Assembly (NCBI GenBank): GCA_007922225.1
Contig: ML679961.1
Coordinates: 69,296,890-69,360,889 of the forward strand
DNA length: 64,000 nucleotides
Direction: 5' to 3'
Source of the DNA: Emydura subglobosa
Taxonomy: Eukaryota; Chordata; Testudines; Chelidae
Below are positions 1 to 11,900 of this stretch, one piece after another. The position numbers and the translations under genes are program-made. How positions within the stretch are numbered: the stretch's first letter is position 1; every line of letters begins with the position of its first letter. A model generated the notes under the pieces. It searched no databases and was not told the DNA's origin. It was given only the letters and a program-made list of their open reading frames with translations.

Positions 1-1640
1 CTCACCCACCCCATCCTGTAATAGACCCCTAATCTCTGACCGAGTTACTGAAGTTCTCAAATCATGATTTAAAGACTTCAAGTTACAGATAATCCACCAT
101 TTACACTAGTTTAAACTGTGACTCATGCCCCATGCTTCAGAGGAAGGCAAAACCCAACCCCCAGGGTCTCTGCCAATCTGACCTGGGGGAAAATTCCTTC
201 TCAAACCCAAATATGGCAATCAGTTAGACTCTGAGCTTGTGGGCACCCTTCAGGAAGACAACTGGGAAAGAATTCTCTGTAGTAACTCAGAGACCTCCCA
301 AACTAGAGCACCATCACCAGTCATTGGAGATATTTGCTGATAGCAGTCTCAGATCAGCTGCATGCCATTGTAGACAATCTCATCATCTATCCCCTCCATA
401 AACTTATCAAGATCAGTCTTGAAACAAGTTAGGTTTTTTGCCCCCACTGCTTCCTTTGGAAGGCTGCTCCAGAATTTCACTCCTCTGATGGTTAGAAACC
501 TTCATATAATTTCAAGCATAAATTTGTTGATGGCCAGTTTATATTCATTTGTTCTTGTGTCCACATAGGCACTTAACTTAAATAACTCCTCTGCTTCCCT
601 GGTATTTATCCCTCTGATGTATTTATAGACAGCAATCATATCTCCCCTCAGCCTTCTTTTGGTTAGGCTAAACAAGCCAAGCTCTTTAAGTTTCCTGTCA
701 TAAGGTAGGTTTTCCATTCCTCGGATCATGCTAGTAGCCCTTCTCCGAACCTGTTCCAGTTGGAATTCATCTTTCTTAAACATGGGAGACCAGAATTGCA
801 TGCAGTATTCCAGATGAGAACTCACTAGCCTTGTATAATGGTACTAACACTTCCCTGTCTCTAATGGAAATACCTCATCTGATGCATCCTAGGACTGCAT
901 TAGCTTTTTTCATGGTCTCATCACATTGGTGGCTCATAGTCATTCTGTGATCAACCAATACACCCAGGTCTTTCTCCTCCTTTGTCATTTCCAACTGATA
1001 TGTCCCCAGGTTGTAGCAAAAATTCTTGTTGTTAGCCCCTAAATGCATGACTTTGCACTCTGCACTATTAAATTTAATCCCATTCCTATTACTCCAGTTT
1101 ACAAGGTCATACAGATCTTCTTGTATGATATTCTGATCCTCCTTCATATTGGCAATACCTCCCAACCTTGTGCCATCTGCAAATTTTATTAGCACACTCC
1201 CATTTTTTGTGCAAAGGTCCATAATAAAAATGTTAAATAAGATTGGTCCCAAGACTGATCTCTGAGGCACTCCACTAGTAACCTCCCTTCAGCCTAACAG
1301 TTCACAGTTCAGTTTAACCCACTGTAGTTTCCCCTTTAACCAGTTCCTTATCCACCTTTCAATTTTCATATTCATTCCCATCTTCTCCAATTTAACTAAT
1401 AATTTCCCCTGTGGAATTGTATCAAATGCCTTACCAAAATCCAGGTTAGATTTTTGTCTAAAAAATCAGTTATCTTCTCAAAGAAGGAGATCATGTTGGT
1501 TTGGCACAATCTACCTTTTGTAAAATCATGTTGTATTTTATCCCAATTACCATTAACCTCTATATCCTTAACTACTTTCTCTTTCAAAATTTGTACATCT
1601 GCAGAGCAGTTCAAAAACGTTATCTAATTCATGTTCTACT
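1..1640 (-). mobile_element. CR1-type LINE, truncated and mutated (ORF2 3' part plus 3' UTR)
   Basis: Minus-strand pieces of a CR1 reverse transcriptase follow each other: 1614-1396 (template-binding region containing DFTKGRLCQTN), 1270-875 (palm, with PQRSVLGPILFNIFIMDL), then 825-502 (C-terminal region with RRLRGDMIAVYKYIRG), and coding similarity continues to a stop near 351. The 3' UTR runs off the left edge of the window. The catalytic FADD motif reads FADG and frames are shifted between pieces, so the copy is dead. The first reverse-transcriptase motifs, the endonuclease and ORF1 are missing, the usual 5' truncation of CR1. Family assignment rests on recall of CR1 protein motifs. Confidence 0.9.
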
Positions 1641-3912
1641 TAGTTGTCATTCTTATAAATATAACCTTGAGAAGGTGGCACTTTTGGATATGCTACCATG
1701 TATAGGACAGCAGGGGTCCTCGGACTTTTTCAGTGTGTGGGGCTACATTTTAATACAATCATCTTGTGGACAACCTCTCGTCCTTCTCATCCTATTATTC
1801 CCATCACCTGTTCTCCACCCCCATTTCCCATTCATGATCAGAGTAGATAACACTTCTATTGTCACTAAAGCAATTGTTTACATGGAAAAGTAGTGTTAGG
1901 AAAGTTGTTAACTACTGTTTATCTTCCATTTAGAAGAGTAGGTCCACACTGTCTGCATTTGCTCTTCATTTCACCTTCTCCTCCTCACATCCATTTCTTC
2001 TTTCTCTCTTCCTGGTCCTCTGCATATGCTTCTCTGCTACCTGGTCCCCTTCTCTTCCTGCAGGCTTCCCTGCCACTTAATTCCTTTCTCCCTTGGTTAT
2101 GCTGACTCACTGCCTGTTCCCTTCTCCCTTGGACACATATTTCCTGCTCACAACTGGCAGCTCCAGTCCTTGCCAGTGGCTCCTAATTCTCCCTCCTCCT
2201 CCTCTTCTATGTAGTAGTTCCCTAGTGGAAGCGGATAGTTTGATTCCTCCTTATTTCCAGCTTCCTTGCAATGAAGAGCCTGGATGCCCAGGCTGGCATA
2301 CAAGCAGATGGAAACAAGGATGATCTAGCACCAATAACAAGATAGCTCTTCATAAAACACCAGCAAGTGCTCCACAGAGCACCAATAGTTTCAGTGATCA
2401 GAACTTGGGAACTTCTGTCATAACATCAGCATTTTCTGATCCAGCCTGCCTCTTAATTCCAGAAAATATTGTTTTGGGGACTGGAAGTATGATGACACTA
2501 ATTGAGTTTGTAAAAGTTAGTGGGTAATAATTAAGCAAGGCCTTCAAACAGTCCTATCCATATTTCTTAGTATGAGTTACATCTTTTTAATAAAAAAGTT
2601 GTCTCCCATTTCCATAAATATAAAGAGAATACTAATGCATAGTTAGTATACATTTCTTTTTCATGAGGTATAGACACTATGTAACTAAGGAGTCACAGAA
2701 TGAAGCCAATTATATAGTGTAGGCAACTATGAATAGAGTAGAAACCTCTTATGCTGATTTAAAAAAAAAAAAAACTTCACTGCTGACCAAATCTTACTCA
2801 ATTTACTCATGAAATAGTCCAATTGACTATTATTGACTCATTGAAATAGTCCAATTGACTCATATGAATCAGGTGAGCAGGATTTAGGCCTATAACTGGA
2901 AGTGGAGTTTTCACTTTGCAATGTATTGAAATAATTGGAAACTTTCATTCTGTTTATTATAGTACACCCAAATTAACGATAAGTGGATCTAATAGAATCA
3001 AATCTGAGTGCCTTACAACATATTGGAAGAAACAGGTTTCTTAGTTCCTTTCCACCCTCTAGTCGGCAGCAATTTGTTTTTTGTTGGGAAAGCTAGATGG
3101 AAGAGGTTAATAAATGTGTTAACATTACCTATACATCTTTTTCAGTTGCAAAACATGGATGTGTTTACATTACTAATATTAATTATTATTTCTGAATACC
3201 CAAAAACATTCTTGGGCAACCTTAACTGTGGCATTTCCTAACTTCTTCGTGATTAACTTTGCAATCTTAATAACATTCTTACAATATAGGCTTTTAAAGG
3301 CTATAGTAAAAATAAATGATAAATGAAATTATATGAGTGTAGTCATACTTATATATGCACATATAATATGACAATGCCAGTATTATTTTATAGTGCATTT
3401 CTAGTATGACACATGACTAAGTAAAAAGGCACATTCTTACTAAATAGATTTACTCCCTATATGTATTTATTTATATCAGCTTTTCTCTGACTGCTCTGAT
3501 TTTACTTTGCTTCTCTCCAGTCTGTCCAAAATGCAACTACTAAAATCATCTTTTTCACCCATATATCAAATCATACCACGCCTCTCTTTGAATCCTTCCA
3601 CTGGACTGACATCCCACTCCCGTCCTGTTCGTACTGGATTATATTTAAACGTCAAGGACCTGCACAGTAGTGTCCCATTCTACATCTTAGATTTTGTTTA
3701 TCATGTTTCCCCTAACCTCTGTCATTTCATCAGTGATGCTAGTGATATTGCACCTTTGGTTTCCTCCTGTTTCCTCCCATCTTCTGTGCTGATTCTTATC
3801 AATGGAATGACCTTTCAATCCCAGATAACAACGTGATGGATGATGTATTAAAGCGTAAATTTGACATAGTTCTTCCATGATGCTTTCATACACTAAACTG
3901 CATCAAAAACAA
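1641..3912. other. AT-rich non-coding DNA, no gene seen
   Basis: Short open frames occur here but none resembles a known protein. A pyrimidine-rich stretch at about 1930-2215 and an A-run at about 2761-2774 are the only compositional features. No splice-flanked coding exon was recognised. Confidence 0.6.
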
Positions 3913-4135
3913 CGAGAGTTCTGTGGCACTTTAAAGACTAACAAATTTAATTTCAGCAGGCATAGCTTTCGTGAGCCTCACTCACTTCCTCAGATGCAGT
4001 AGGTAGAAATGATACAGCAAATAGGTAACATTATGATGCCTCCTATCATTTCTACCTACTGCATCTGCACGAAAGCTTATGCCTGCTGAAATTAAATTTG
4101 TTAGTTTTTAAAGTGCCATAGAACTCTCATTGGTT
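3913..4135. repeat. Fold-back interspersed repeat (inverted arms of about 62 bp)
   Basis: The arm at about 3913-3976 (containing ttctgtggcactttaaagac) is the near-perfect reverse complement of the arm at about 4064-4135. The spacer is about 90 bp. The downstream tail (about 4136-4180, containing cagactaacatggctacc) matches a common reptile repeat known to me. This looks like two head-to-head copies or a palindromic mobile element; no duplicated target site was confirmed. Confidence 0.8.
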
Positions 4136-4239
4136 TTGCTGTATACAGACTAACATGGCTACCCCTCTGGAACTCTTCTAAAATGCATCAGCTTTGTTCT
4201 CACCCAAATATTATATAAGAGGAGGAAAGATATAGAGAC

Positions 4240-4440
4240 TGAGATAAAATTAATAGCCCAGGTTTTCAAAACTGGGTGCCTAAAGTTAGGCTCTGAAGAC
4301 CATAATTAGGCACTTAAATACAAGTGGCCTGATTTTTAGGTGCTCAGTACATTTGAAAATCAGGCCAGTTAGTTAGGCACCCAGTTGTAGAACTTAGGAG
4401 CCTTACTTTAAGCATAAATTTTGGAAACTCTGGTCAGCAT
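4240..4440. repeat. Reptile-type palindromic repeat
   Basis: Short inverted segments around gggtgcctaa and ttaggcaccc (about 4275 and 4374), together with ctgatttttaggtgctcag and gaaaatcaggcc, recur in reverse orientation. The sequence resembles an interspersed repeat common in turtle and bird DNA. The family is not assigned. Confidence 0.5.
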
Positions 4441-4519
4441 TTATATTTAAATAATTAAAAATACTAAGTTATCACCATCCTCTGGATTTTCCAGTACATC
4501 TTGTTTGTCTACCTTTCTT

Positions 4520-4600
4520 TTAAATTGTAAGCTCCCCAAGGCAGGGCTTGTGTTTTTATTTGCATTTTGTATAGTGCCAAGCATATTTTTAACAAATGGA
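4520..4600 (-). repeat. Interspersed repeat fragment (reptile SINE/L2-like 3' segment)
   Basis: The segment around gtaagctccccaaggcagggc and gtatagtgccaagcat is, on the opposite strand, the same family as the fragments at 9545-9600, 24830-24890 and 26035-26110, which read gtgctgtacaaacacagaac. Repeat class is from memory; shared sequence among four places in this window is direct. Confidence 0.5.
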
Positions 4601-5569
4601 ATAATAATAGAATGTGCTGAACTGTCTGTTGGTGTTGTCCTTTCCTGTTTATGTATTTGATTGTTTGAAAATGGGGTCATTTTCCCATGTGTGTTGTTTA
4701 CTTATTGATATGTCTATTTCTGTAGTTTGTTTGTTGAGATGGTTGTCTGTCTGTGTACAGAATCTGATTGTTAATGACATGTGTCTTTGATTTACTGATG
4801 TGGCCTTCTGCTTGTTTATGTAGCTTATAATGTGCTGATGTGATCTGGTATAAAAGTTGTCATTTTTACTTTTGTGAACTCTTAAAAATTCATTAAATAA
4901 TTTTATTTGCAATCATTGCATTTCTGTATTGCTCTCTCTCACCCTGCTGAGCTTTTTAAATGTAGAGGAGAGGGACCAAATCAGTCTATCTATGGGATCT
5001 GGAAGAACGCTATTTACAGAAGATGGGATGTCCCATGATCACCAATAGCCTCCCTACTTCCTGTAGCAACATGTACTGTGATAACTAGTGCTACAAAATT
5101 AGTCTGAATTAGGTGACATTTTGTTGTTTAATAAACACAAAAATTGGGTGTTGGATGCCCCCTTTTTTCTATAAATGTAGCGGCAATTGTTCCTAGGGTT
5201 TATTTCATATCTCAGATATAAAAAATGAATAGTTATTCATTGAAATGTTTCAAATCTTAGCAAATAGGCTATATTCAATTGTAATTTTAAATGGTGTGTG
5301 GGGTTGTATGCAGGCTTATCCAGCATAGCCCACCACCTAGGTGTCCTAGACACTGTCTCCCTTGTGATTGCTCAGATCTTCCTAAAAATATCATCTTGAT
5401 TCCTAAAGACAGATGGCACTGCCTAGATCTTGTTAGTCCTTTGCTATTTGTTGGAAGGGATTAGAACCACCATACTATTTAATAGTGTGTGTATTTCCAT
5501 ATGTATTAAGGATTATTTTATATAGAGAAAGATGTTTCCTAGAGACCTAGAAGTTATAGACTTGATACA
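4601..5569. other. AT-rich non-coding DNA, no gene seen
   Basis: Contains a run of TG-rich degenerate sequence (about 4620-4850) and no coding or structural element that I can recognise. Confidence 0.5.
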
Positions 5570-5665
5570 GAATTTCTGGGTAAGATTCTATGACTTGTGT
5601 CATGCAGGAGGGCAGAGTAGATTATCATAATGGTCCCTTCTGGCCTTAAAATCTAATATTCAGTT
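5570..5665 (+). mobile_element. CR1 3' tail fragment
   Basis: The segment around gattatcataatggtccct and tctggccttaaaatctaat is the terminal 3' UTR signature of turtle CR1 LINEs as I know it. It is one of the pieces behind the chelonian assignment. Confidence 0.65.
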
Positions 5666-6286
5666 AGTACAAATTATCTTAGAATATTCAGCCAATTTCA
5701 TTGTTTCATTGACTAAGTAAATGGCATCTACTATAATAGAACTACTAACAGATTGAGAGAGGGGCTTCTGAGAGGCCTTCTCAGAAAAATCTGCAAGACA
5801 AGGTTCTTGGGTTAGAAACCTTGTGGAATTTTCTTAAAGTCATTGCTTTAAGTTTGAGATATCCCTCTGGTAGAAAAGGCCCACATACCCATGAATCTGC
5901 CCAGCTACTGTGAATCCACAAGAAGCACACACACATTATTCCATTGGGGTTGCACTGGTAGGGCTTCCTCCACCTGTCACTATCCCTGCAAGGGACTTAA
6001 GGGGAAGGACAAACCAAAGTTAGCTCAGTCTCAGGGTGCCTTACCTTTTCAGCAGGTATACTATACTGCTAGTTGCCAGGGAGTACCCCCCCCGACTCCA
6101 CTCTGATCCAATCAAGCCTTTCTAGTTACACATAGATCCTCAGAAACACAAGGATATAATAGTGCAGTGGAGGTGGATGATCCACCCTCTGACTGTGAAG
6201 GGGCAGATTTGTATGCAGAGGCAAACGTCCCTTTGCATGAATCCTGGTGAGATAATCTCACACACAAAATACAGAGATGGAAAAGT
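5666..6286. other. Non-coding DNA, no gene seen
   Basis: Short open frames on both strands (for example 5891-6106) have no recognisable product. No repeat was recognised. Confidence 0.5.
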
Positions 6287-6552
6287 CTAAAGGTTCCCAA
6301 TTTTTTTCTCTTGTGAATGCTTCCCTTTCCCAGTCATGGTTATGTGGACCATGTCCCCTCCCGTTCATAATCATGTAACATCCCTGTCCGTTGACATAGA
6401 AAAATGATATTAGGTAAGTATTTAATGTATTTCTAGCTTCTTTTAATGCAGGTTAGCTACCGGAAACCAGGAGGAAAGTGCCACATGATCATCCAGCTCT
6501 CAATGGACTAAAAGGTAATTCTCCATGTTCCACAGTTTGGGAACCTCTATTC
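6287..6552. mobile_element. Non-autonomous hAT-like DNA transposon (candidate)
   Basis: The segment begins aaaggttcccaa and ends tttgggaacctc, an inverted terminal pair typical of short hAT-derived elements in reptiles. It is about 265 bp, with no transposase. A clear 8-bp target duplication could not be seen, so the exact ends are uncertain. Confidence 0.55.
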
Positions 6553-8019
6553 TACTTCATTGTCAACTCATTTAATGAGGTTTGTTGCAAGATTGCTCTC
6601 TATGGTATACTAAACAGTTTTCTCCAATCTTTCTTTAAATGTCCCAAGCATTAGCACTATCCCATTATTACCTGGGATGAGGGAGGGAAGGAGGTGGAGA
6701 GTGCCAGTGGCATGAGATTATGTAATATTTATTATATTTTAAAAGTAAATGTTTATAAATTGATTTTCAGAGATGCTTCCGTATTAATGTTTCATCTTCA
6801 TAATGTGGACATTGCCTTCCACTCCTCTTGGTTTCAGCCAAACTGATAGGAAAACACTTAAATATGAAAAGCAATGTCATTTGGAGAAGTTCATATATGC
6901 TTTGATCCAAACCTCATTGACATCAAAGATAGTCTTTCCACTGACTTCTGTGGGCTTTGGATCAGGCCCATATATTGCAGCACTTTTAGGAAATATACTT
7001 GGAAAGGAATTTGACTGATTACATTACATCTTTGACATTTACCAGAGAAAGTGTAATATTTGTATGGATTGAAATTTGAATTTTAATGAATAGCATCACC
7101 ACTTTACTTTGGGCACAGGGGATAACTTCTCTTGTACACTAATTGAGAAAATAGCTACAAAGTGTTCTTTTAAATTTTCAGATACTTTCTGGGGTGGTTC
7201 TGCTGCCACTGTGAAGGAGACACACCAGGTATATATATGTGGACACGACATTCCATAATAATCAGTGTGTGTAAAGCCTTATCTGGATACCAGAGGGTAT
7301 AATCAGCTCTGACTACATGTATAAAGCCACCATAAGTACTCCTGGGAATTATGCTCAGACATCCATAGAAGACTCTACTATTGATAGTTTTATTTACATA
7401 TCTAATAATGAGGTGGATGAGATCATTTTAATTTTTAATTCACAGATTTAAAAACAGGAATGACATAATTACAAATTCTTAAAACAACCAGTTACATTTC
7501 TGATAATCAGTATGTGCGGACACTATGGTAGTATAGGGTCTCCTCATACACACTATTAGGAGATGAAAGTCAATACCACACAATATTTATGTTCTCCCTA
7601 TGGGTAATTTTCAAATACAAGTAAATGTTCTTTGGTGAATTTTGTCCAATTTCATTAATATACAAGGATAAACTTCTTAGTAGAACTCATCCATTTCTAC
7701 CCAATACAACTGATTCAAACTGCATATAACAACTCAATAGGGTAAACCCACTAACCAAGTTTTTCACCATCACTAAGTTTCTTTTACCTTACATTTTATC
7801 TATTTTTGTGGTGTCCTTTTCTAAGCAGAACCAAACATGAGTCGAAATGAGCCCAAGACTAACTATTTTTAGACTACATTGGCACCTTTTTGCCAAAGTC
7901 TTCCCACAATAACTGAAGGTAGAAATTAAGTATACACATTAACTAAAGACAGTTCCCTGATCTGCAGGGTCTGAACACTTTCAACTTGCACTGATATCAG
8001 TGCAAGTCATTCGGTGTTA
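6553..8019. other. AT-rich non-coding DNA, no gene seen
   Basis: Nothing recognisable as a gene, RNA or transposon. The open frame at 6803-7018 has no family resemblance. Confidence 0.5.
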
Positions 8020-8278
8020 GGTGTCTATGCTACAGCTGTGCTGCTGTAGTGCCATCATATAGGCACCTGCAACAGTGATGGAAGGGGGTTTTCTGTTCCT
8101 GTAGTTAATCCATTCCTTTGGAGAGGCGGTAGGTAGGCTGACAGAATTCTTCCGTCAACCTAGCCGTGTCTACACTGGGGCTTACATCAGCTTAATTATG
8201 TCTCTTGGTGGTATGAATTCTTCACATCCTGAGCAAAATACCTAGGTTGACCTAAGGTTTAGGTGTAGACCAGGCCTA
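8020..8278. mobile_element. Non-autonomous DNA transposon fragment (gtctacact family)
   Basis: Contains tgtctacactggggctta and, near its right end, ggtgtagaccaggcct. These are hallmarks of a turtle MITE family with gtctacac-type termini; 16468-16894 is a better-preserved relative. The left end is degraded. Confidence 0.5.
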
Positions 8279-8645
8279 ACTGCCTTATGCCCCTTTAAAA
8301 GTCCCAGCCCAGGTAAAGTAAGTTGAGATAACTGAACTTGAGAAGTTAAGAGCAGGCTCCAATACAGTCAACCTATCTGAATGTTAAGTGCTGTATTTGG
8401 TTGTTATAGATAGCATAAGCTAAAGAGAGAAGTGTATAAAGTAAAATAAAAATATTTCTTTAAAATGGACAGAGTTAGTAAAAATTACACAGTTAATATG
8501 TTCCTGTCCCAATAAAATAATCCAGATCATATGCTGCAATTGCTATCAAGACTTTCATGGCAGTCACAAGCATTTGGCTTCACCTGTTGATTCTCAAGAC
8601 ATCCAAGCAATGCCAATAGCCACTGTAAAAACACAGCTCGGTATG

Positions 8646-8925
8646 TACTATGTCTAGTAATGCCAACCCTAAGCATTCAAAAATCATGTCAAAACCCCCA
8701 AAATCACAAGGTTTTTAAAATATTGGGAGGTCTTTTTATTTGCCTCCTGTTTGAGGCTTTAGGTTGTTTTCAAGCTTGTATCCACAACCCCCCAGACTAG
8801 AAACTTACTTAAAGAAATAAATAAAAGTTGATATTCTCTTAGATTCATATGACTTGAGAAGCAAGGGCTTTAAGAAATGTCACGAGACTCAAGATTAAAT
8901 CATGAGTTGGCAACACCAGAAACTG
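8646..8925. repeat. Interspersed repeat with tgccaac / gttggca ends
   Basis: Opens with taatgccaaccc and closes with gagttggcaacacc, an inverted pair about 280 bp apart. The copy at 48515-48790 shares the tattgccaacc start and similar internal sequence. The family is known to me from amniotes but I cannot name it with certainty. Confidence 0.5.
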
Positions 8926-10140
8926 ACTGAAAAGCATGGAAAATTAGCAGTTAATTAAATAAACAATACTATGGCAGCCCAATTTTTAGACAATTCTGAT
9001 AGGAATTCTTCTGGTAAATCCCCACTCACTTTGAACACATAAGAATTCACCAGATGATAACATTGTATATTACTACCCAATTACAATGAGTCCCTTAGTT
9101 ACTCATCATGACTGCTTTATGGATTTAGTTTCACAACATAATGAGTTCATCCTGACTTCCTGAAACATCTTTAGAGATTATACACACTTACTTTTCATCA
9201 CAATTTGTGACAATGTTAAAGAAATAAGACAGCATGACCACTTCTTAAAAAATAAAACCACTTTTGAATTACACAAATAATTGACTTTCTGTAAACATTT
9301 CTGAGAATCCTGCAGTGTTTAGCAAATGAACAATCCCACTGATTCAGCAACGATGACTCAAATGGGTAAGATAAGGCCCAAATGTTTTTGAGAAACATAT
9401 GATACTTTTACAAGCCACAGATACATGTGGGAAGGATATGTGTTATCTATGTTTATCAGTATTATATATTACAGGCATAAAGACTAATACATTACAATCA
9501 TATTATTATTTATATTCCTGTGGCACATAAGAAACCTAGTCATGGATCTGTGCCCTATTGTGCTAGGTGCTGTACAAACACAGAACAAAAATATGTTCCT
9601 TGTCTCTCTTTTCATATTTATTTTAAATTATATACATTAAAACACTTTGGATATATAAACAGTATTACATTTCTTTATATTTTGATTATATTGCTATTTA
9701 AAAAACACCAAATACCCTCATTTGTCTCTCATATATAACTCTTATTGCAACATTAGTAGAGCTAACTTAGCCTGTTTTGATTCCTCCTGAAATTTTAACT
9801 TTCCACTATTTTTGAAAATCAGTAGTTTATAGATTGCTGCTGTTTTCTGTTACTCAGTACAACATGAAACCAAATGGCATCATCCAGAACTATAGAATGG
9901 AAAACAAACAAATAAATAAACTTAGAAAAATAAAAACAAGTGCATTAAGGGGAAAGAGAAGAGCAGCAGTGAAGGTAAGAAGATGAAATCCTCCCTGCAT
10001 CCAAAGTAAATGTGTGTACTAATTCTAAAAACAATATGGCAAAGAACTGGCAGTTTGTTGTGGATAGAGGAAGGTTGCTCCTGGGAGGTTATAATTTGCT
10101 TTGGGAATAAGGATGTATGAATTTGTCCTCTCTTCCTCCT
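8926..10140. other. AT-rich non-coding DNA with one repeat fragment
   Basis: A fragment at about 9545-9600 (ctaggtgctgtacaaacaca) belongs to the interspersed family also seen at 4520-4600 and 26035-26110. The rest shows no gene. Confidence 0.5.
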
Positions 10141-10700
10141 GCCGTGGTGCATTACCAAACAGCCCCTTGAATCGGGATGAATTGATAGGGAAACTTGTGT
10201 TTCTCCTCTTCTTTTTCCCTGATACATCAGCTTCCTGTGCAGAGCCCTTTGCACTGGGGATGATTATTCTTGTTTCTTCTACTGCCCTGTTGCATCAACT
10301 TCCTGTGCAAAGCCCCATGCATTGGGGTAATGATTCTTGTGTTTTTTCCTGTTGCCCTGATGTATCAGTTTCCTATACAAAATCCTTTACATTAGGATGA
10401 AGATGCTTGTGTTGCTGCTGCCTTAGTGCATCAACTGCCTGTGTAAAGCCCCTTGCATTGGGGTGAGTATTTATGTTTCTCCTCCTGCCATGTTGCATCA
10501 ACTTCCTGTGCAGAATCTCTTGCATTGGGGGTGAGGATGCTTGTGCTTCTGCTAGTGCCCTGGTGCATCAGCTTCCTGTGCAGAATCCTTTGCATTGGGT
10601 GAGGATGCTGATGTTTCTCCCCTTGTCTTGGTGCATCGGCTTTCTTGCGCAGAGCCCCTTGCTTGCATTGGGATGAGGATGCTTGTGCTGCTCTCCTACC
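10141..10700 (+). repeat. Minisatellite, about 70-bp unit, eight diverged copies
   Basis: Units of about 67-80 bp recur, each with a core like gtgcatcaacttcctgtgca followed by ttgcattgggrtgaggatgc and a pyrimidine-rich link. Cores start near 10148, 10225, 10294, 10362, 10428, 10495, 10563 and 10631. Copies differ by several bases. Because unit length is often near a multiple of three, several frames stay open with repeated LHQLPVQ-type peptides, but I do not regard these as coding. The array directly abuts the CpG island. Confidence 0.9.
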
Positions 10701-11900
10701 GCTGCCTGCCCCGGTGCATGCTCCCTTTCTCCCTCCCCCCCGCGCTGCTGCTCCACTAGAGTTTGCTGCCCTACTTCACTCTACTTTAGTTTCACTCACT
10801 TTACATCCGGGTTTTTTCCCTAGGCAATGGGAGCCGTAGTACAGCCCGTTCCTTAGGCAAAGGGAAATAAATTCGCCGCACCAACACGTCAAGTAGTCCC
10901 CTCAGGAGGAGCCAGCGAACCCTCCCTCCCCCTCCAGCGGAGGCCGGCGACCCCTCCTTCCTTATGCTCAGGGACGCGGCATGGGGTTTCAGGGAGGGGG
11001 AACCCGCCTCGCCCCCAATCTCTGTTTCCTCCCCAGTCTCCTCCTCCTCCCCTTCCCCGCTTCAGAGCCGGAGTAGTTGTGAGAGAGCGTGTCGGGCGCG
11101 CGCAGCGGCAGCTCGGGAGCGCGCCCCAGGCAGGCAGGGAGGCCGGCGGCGGAGCGATCCCGGCGAGAGGGTGCTGCGGCCGGGCCGGGTGAATGGGATT
11201 GAAGAAGAGTTCAGCTTCTCGGCTTGTTTTTGTGTCACAGTTTCTCTTCTCCTGCGCCTCTTCTGCTTCGTTCCTTTCTTCCCGTCCGCCCCCTGCTCCC
11301 CCCGGCAGGAGGAGCCCCCCGGGGAGAGGGGGAAGGAAAAGGACCTCCCAGAGGAGAGAGAGAAGAGGAGGAGGAGAAGGGAGCAACCTACCATCTTCCA
11401 CTCCCAGCTTAGATTAAAGAAAGTGAGAGGAGGAGAGAGAGGAGCCCAGAAGAGGGGGACAGGGAGGCCCAGAGGAGCCGCAGCACCTTCCCCCTATGAA
11501 GAAGAGCCCTCCCCCTCAGAGAGAGGTCCTGCCAGGGGGACCCCAGCCAGCCACCAGCAGCACCACCACCAGCAGGGTGTAGTATCCCACCTTTTGGATT
11601 CGCCTCCTCCTCCCCCCTATTCTCTCCTTCTGCTTTTTTCTCTGAGTAGCTCTATCCCTCCCCCGTGCTTTTCTGTCTGTGGCTCAGGGAGTTGGTTGGG
11701 GGAGGGTGGAGGAGGATAGCTGGGGTGTGGGGGGAGGAGCAGTCTCCATAGGACTCTTCAGCCAACTTGGAGCTAAGGAGCAACAACTTCAGTGTTGTAA
11801 CCCCCGCCCCCCCCCAACCCGACCCCCAAGGGGGTAAAGCCCTAGGGGGCCGTGTCCTTTCTCCCGCCCCTGCATGCACTGAAGTAAGTTTCTGAGGAGG
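10701..11900 (+). promoter_or_regulatory. CpG island / promoter of an unidentified host gene
   Basis: The stretch is strongly GC-rich with many CG dinucleotides (densest about 11060-11190: gcgtgtcgggcgcgcgcagc), while everything on either side is AT-rich. No TATA box is evident, typical of CpG-island promoters. The strand is inferred from the strong donor at 11884. I cannot identify the gene. Confidence 0.8.
11050..11883 (+). other. Putative non-coding first exon, ends at splice donor 11884
   Basis: The GC-rich, purine-rich transcript-like stretch ends at GAA followed by gtaagt (donor GT at 11884-11885), a strong consensus splice donor, after which composition turns AT-rich. A long frame through it (10964-11719) is made of Ser/Pro/Arg/Gly-rich low-complexity residues and is probably not translated. 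The start is only approximate because no transcription start can be read from sequence. The next exon was not found in the window, which implies a first intron over 52 kb or a gene that runs elsewhere. Confidence 0.55.

Noticed and set aside
1501..2323. Four short plus-strand frames in the pyrimidine-rich region
   Set aside because: Leu/Ser/Pro-rich products from CT-rich sequence, no homology recognised.
10964..11719. 251-codon open frame in the CpG island
   Set aside because: GC-rich sequence keeps frames open by chance; the product is Arg/Ser/Pro/Gly low complexity and several overlapping frames on both strands are equally long.
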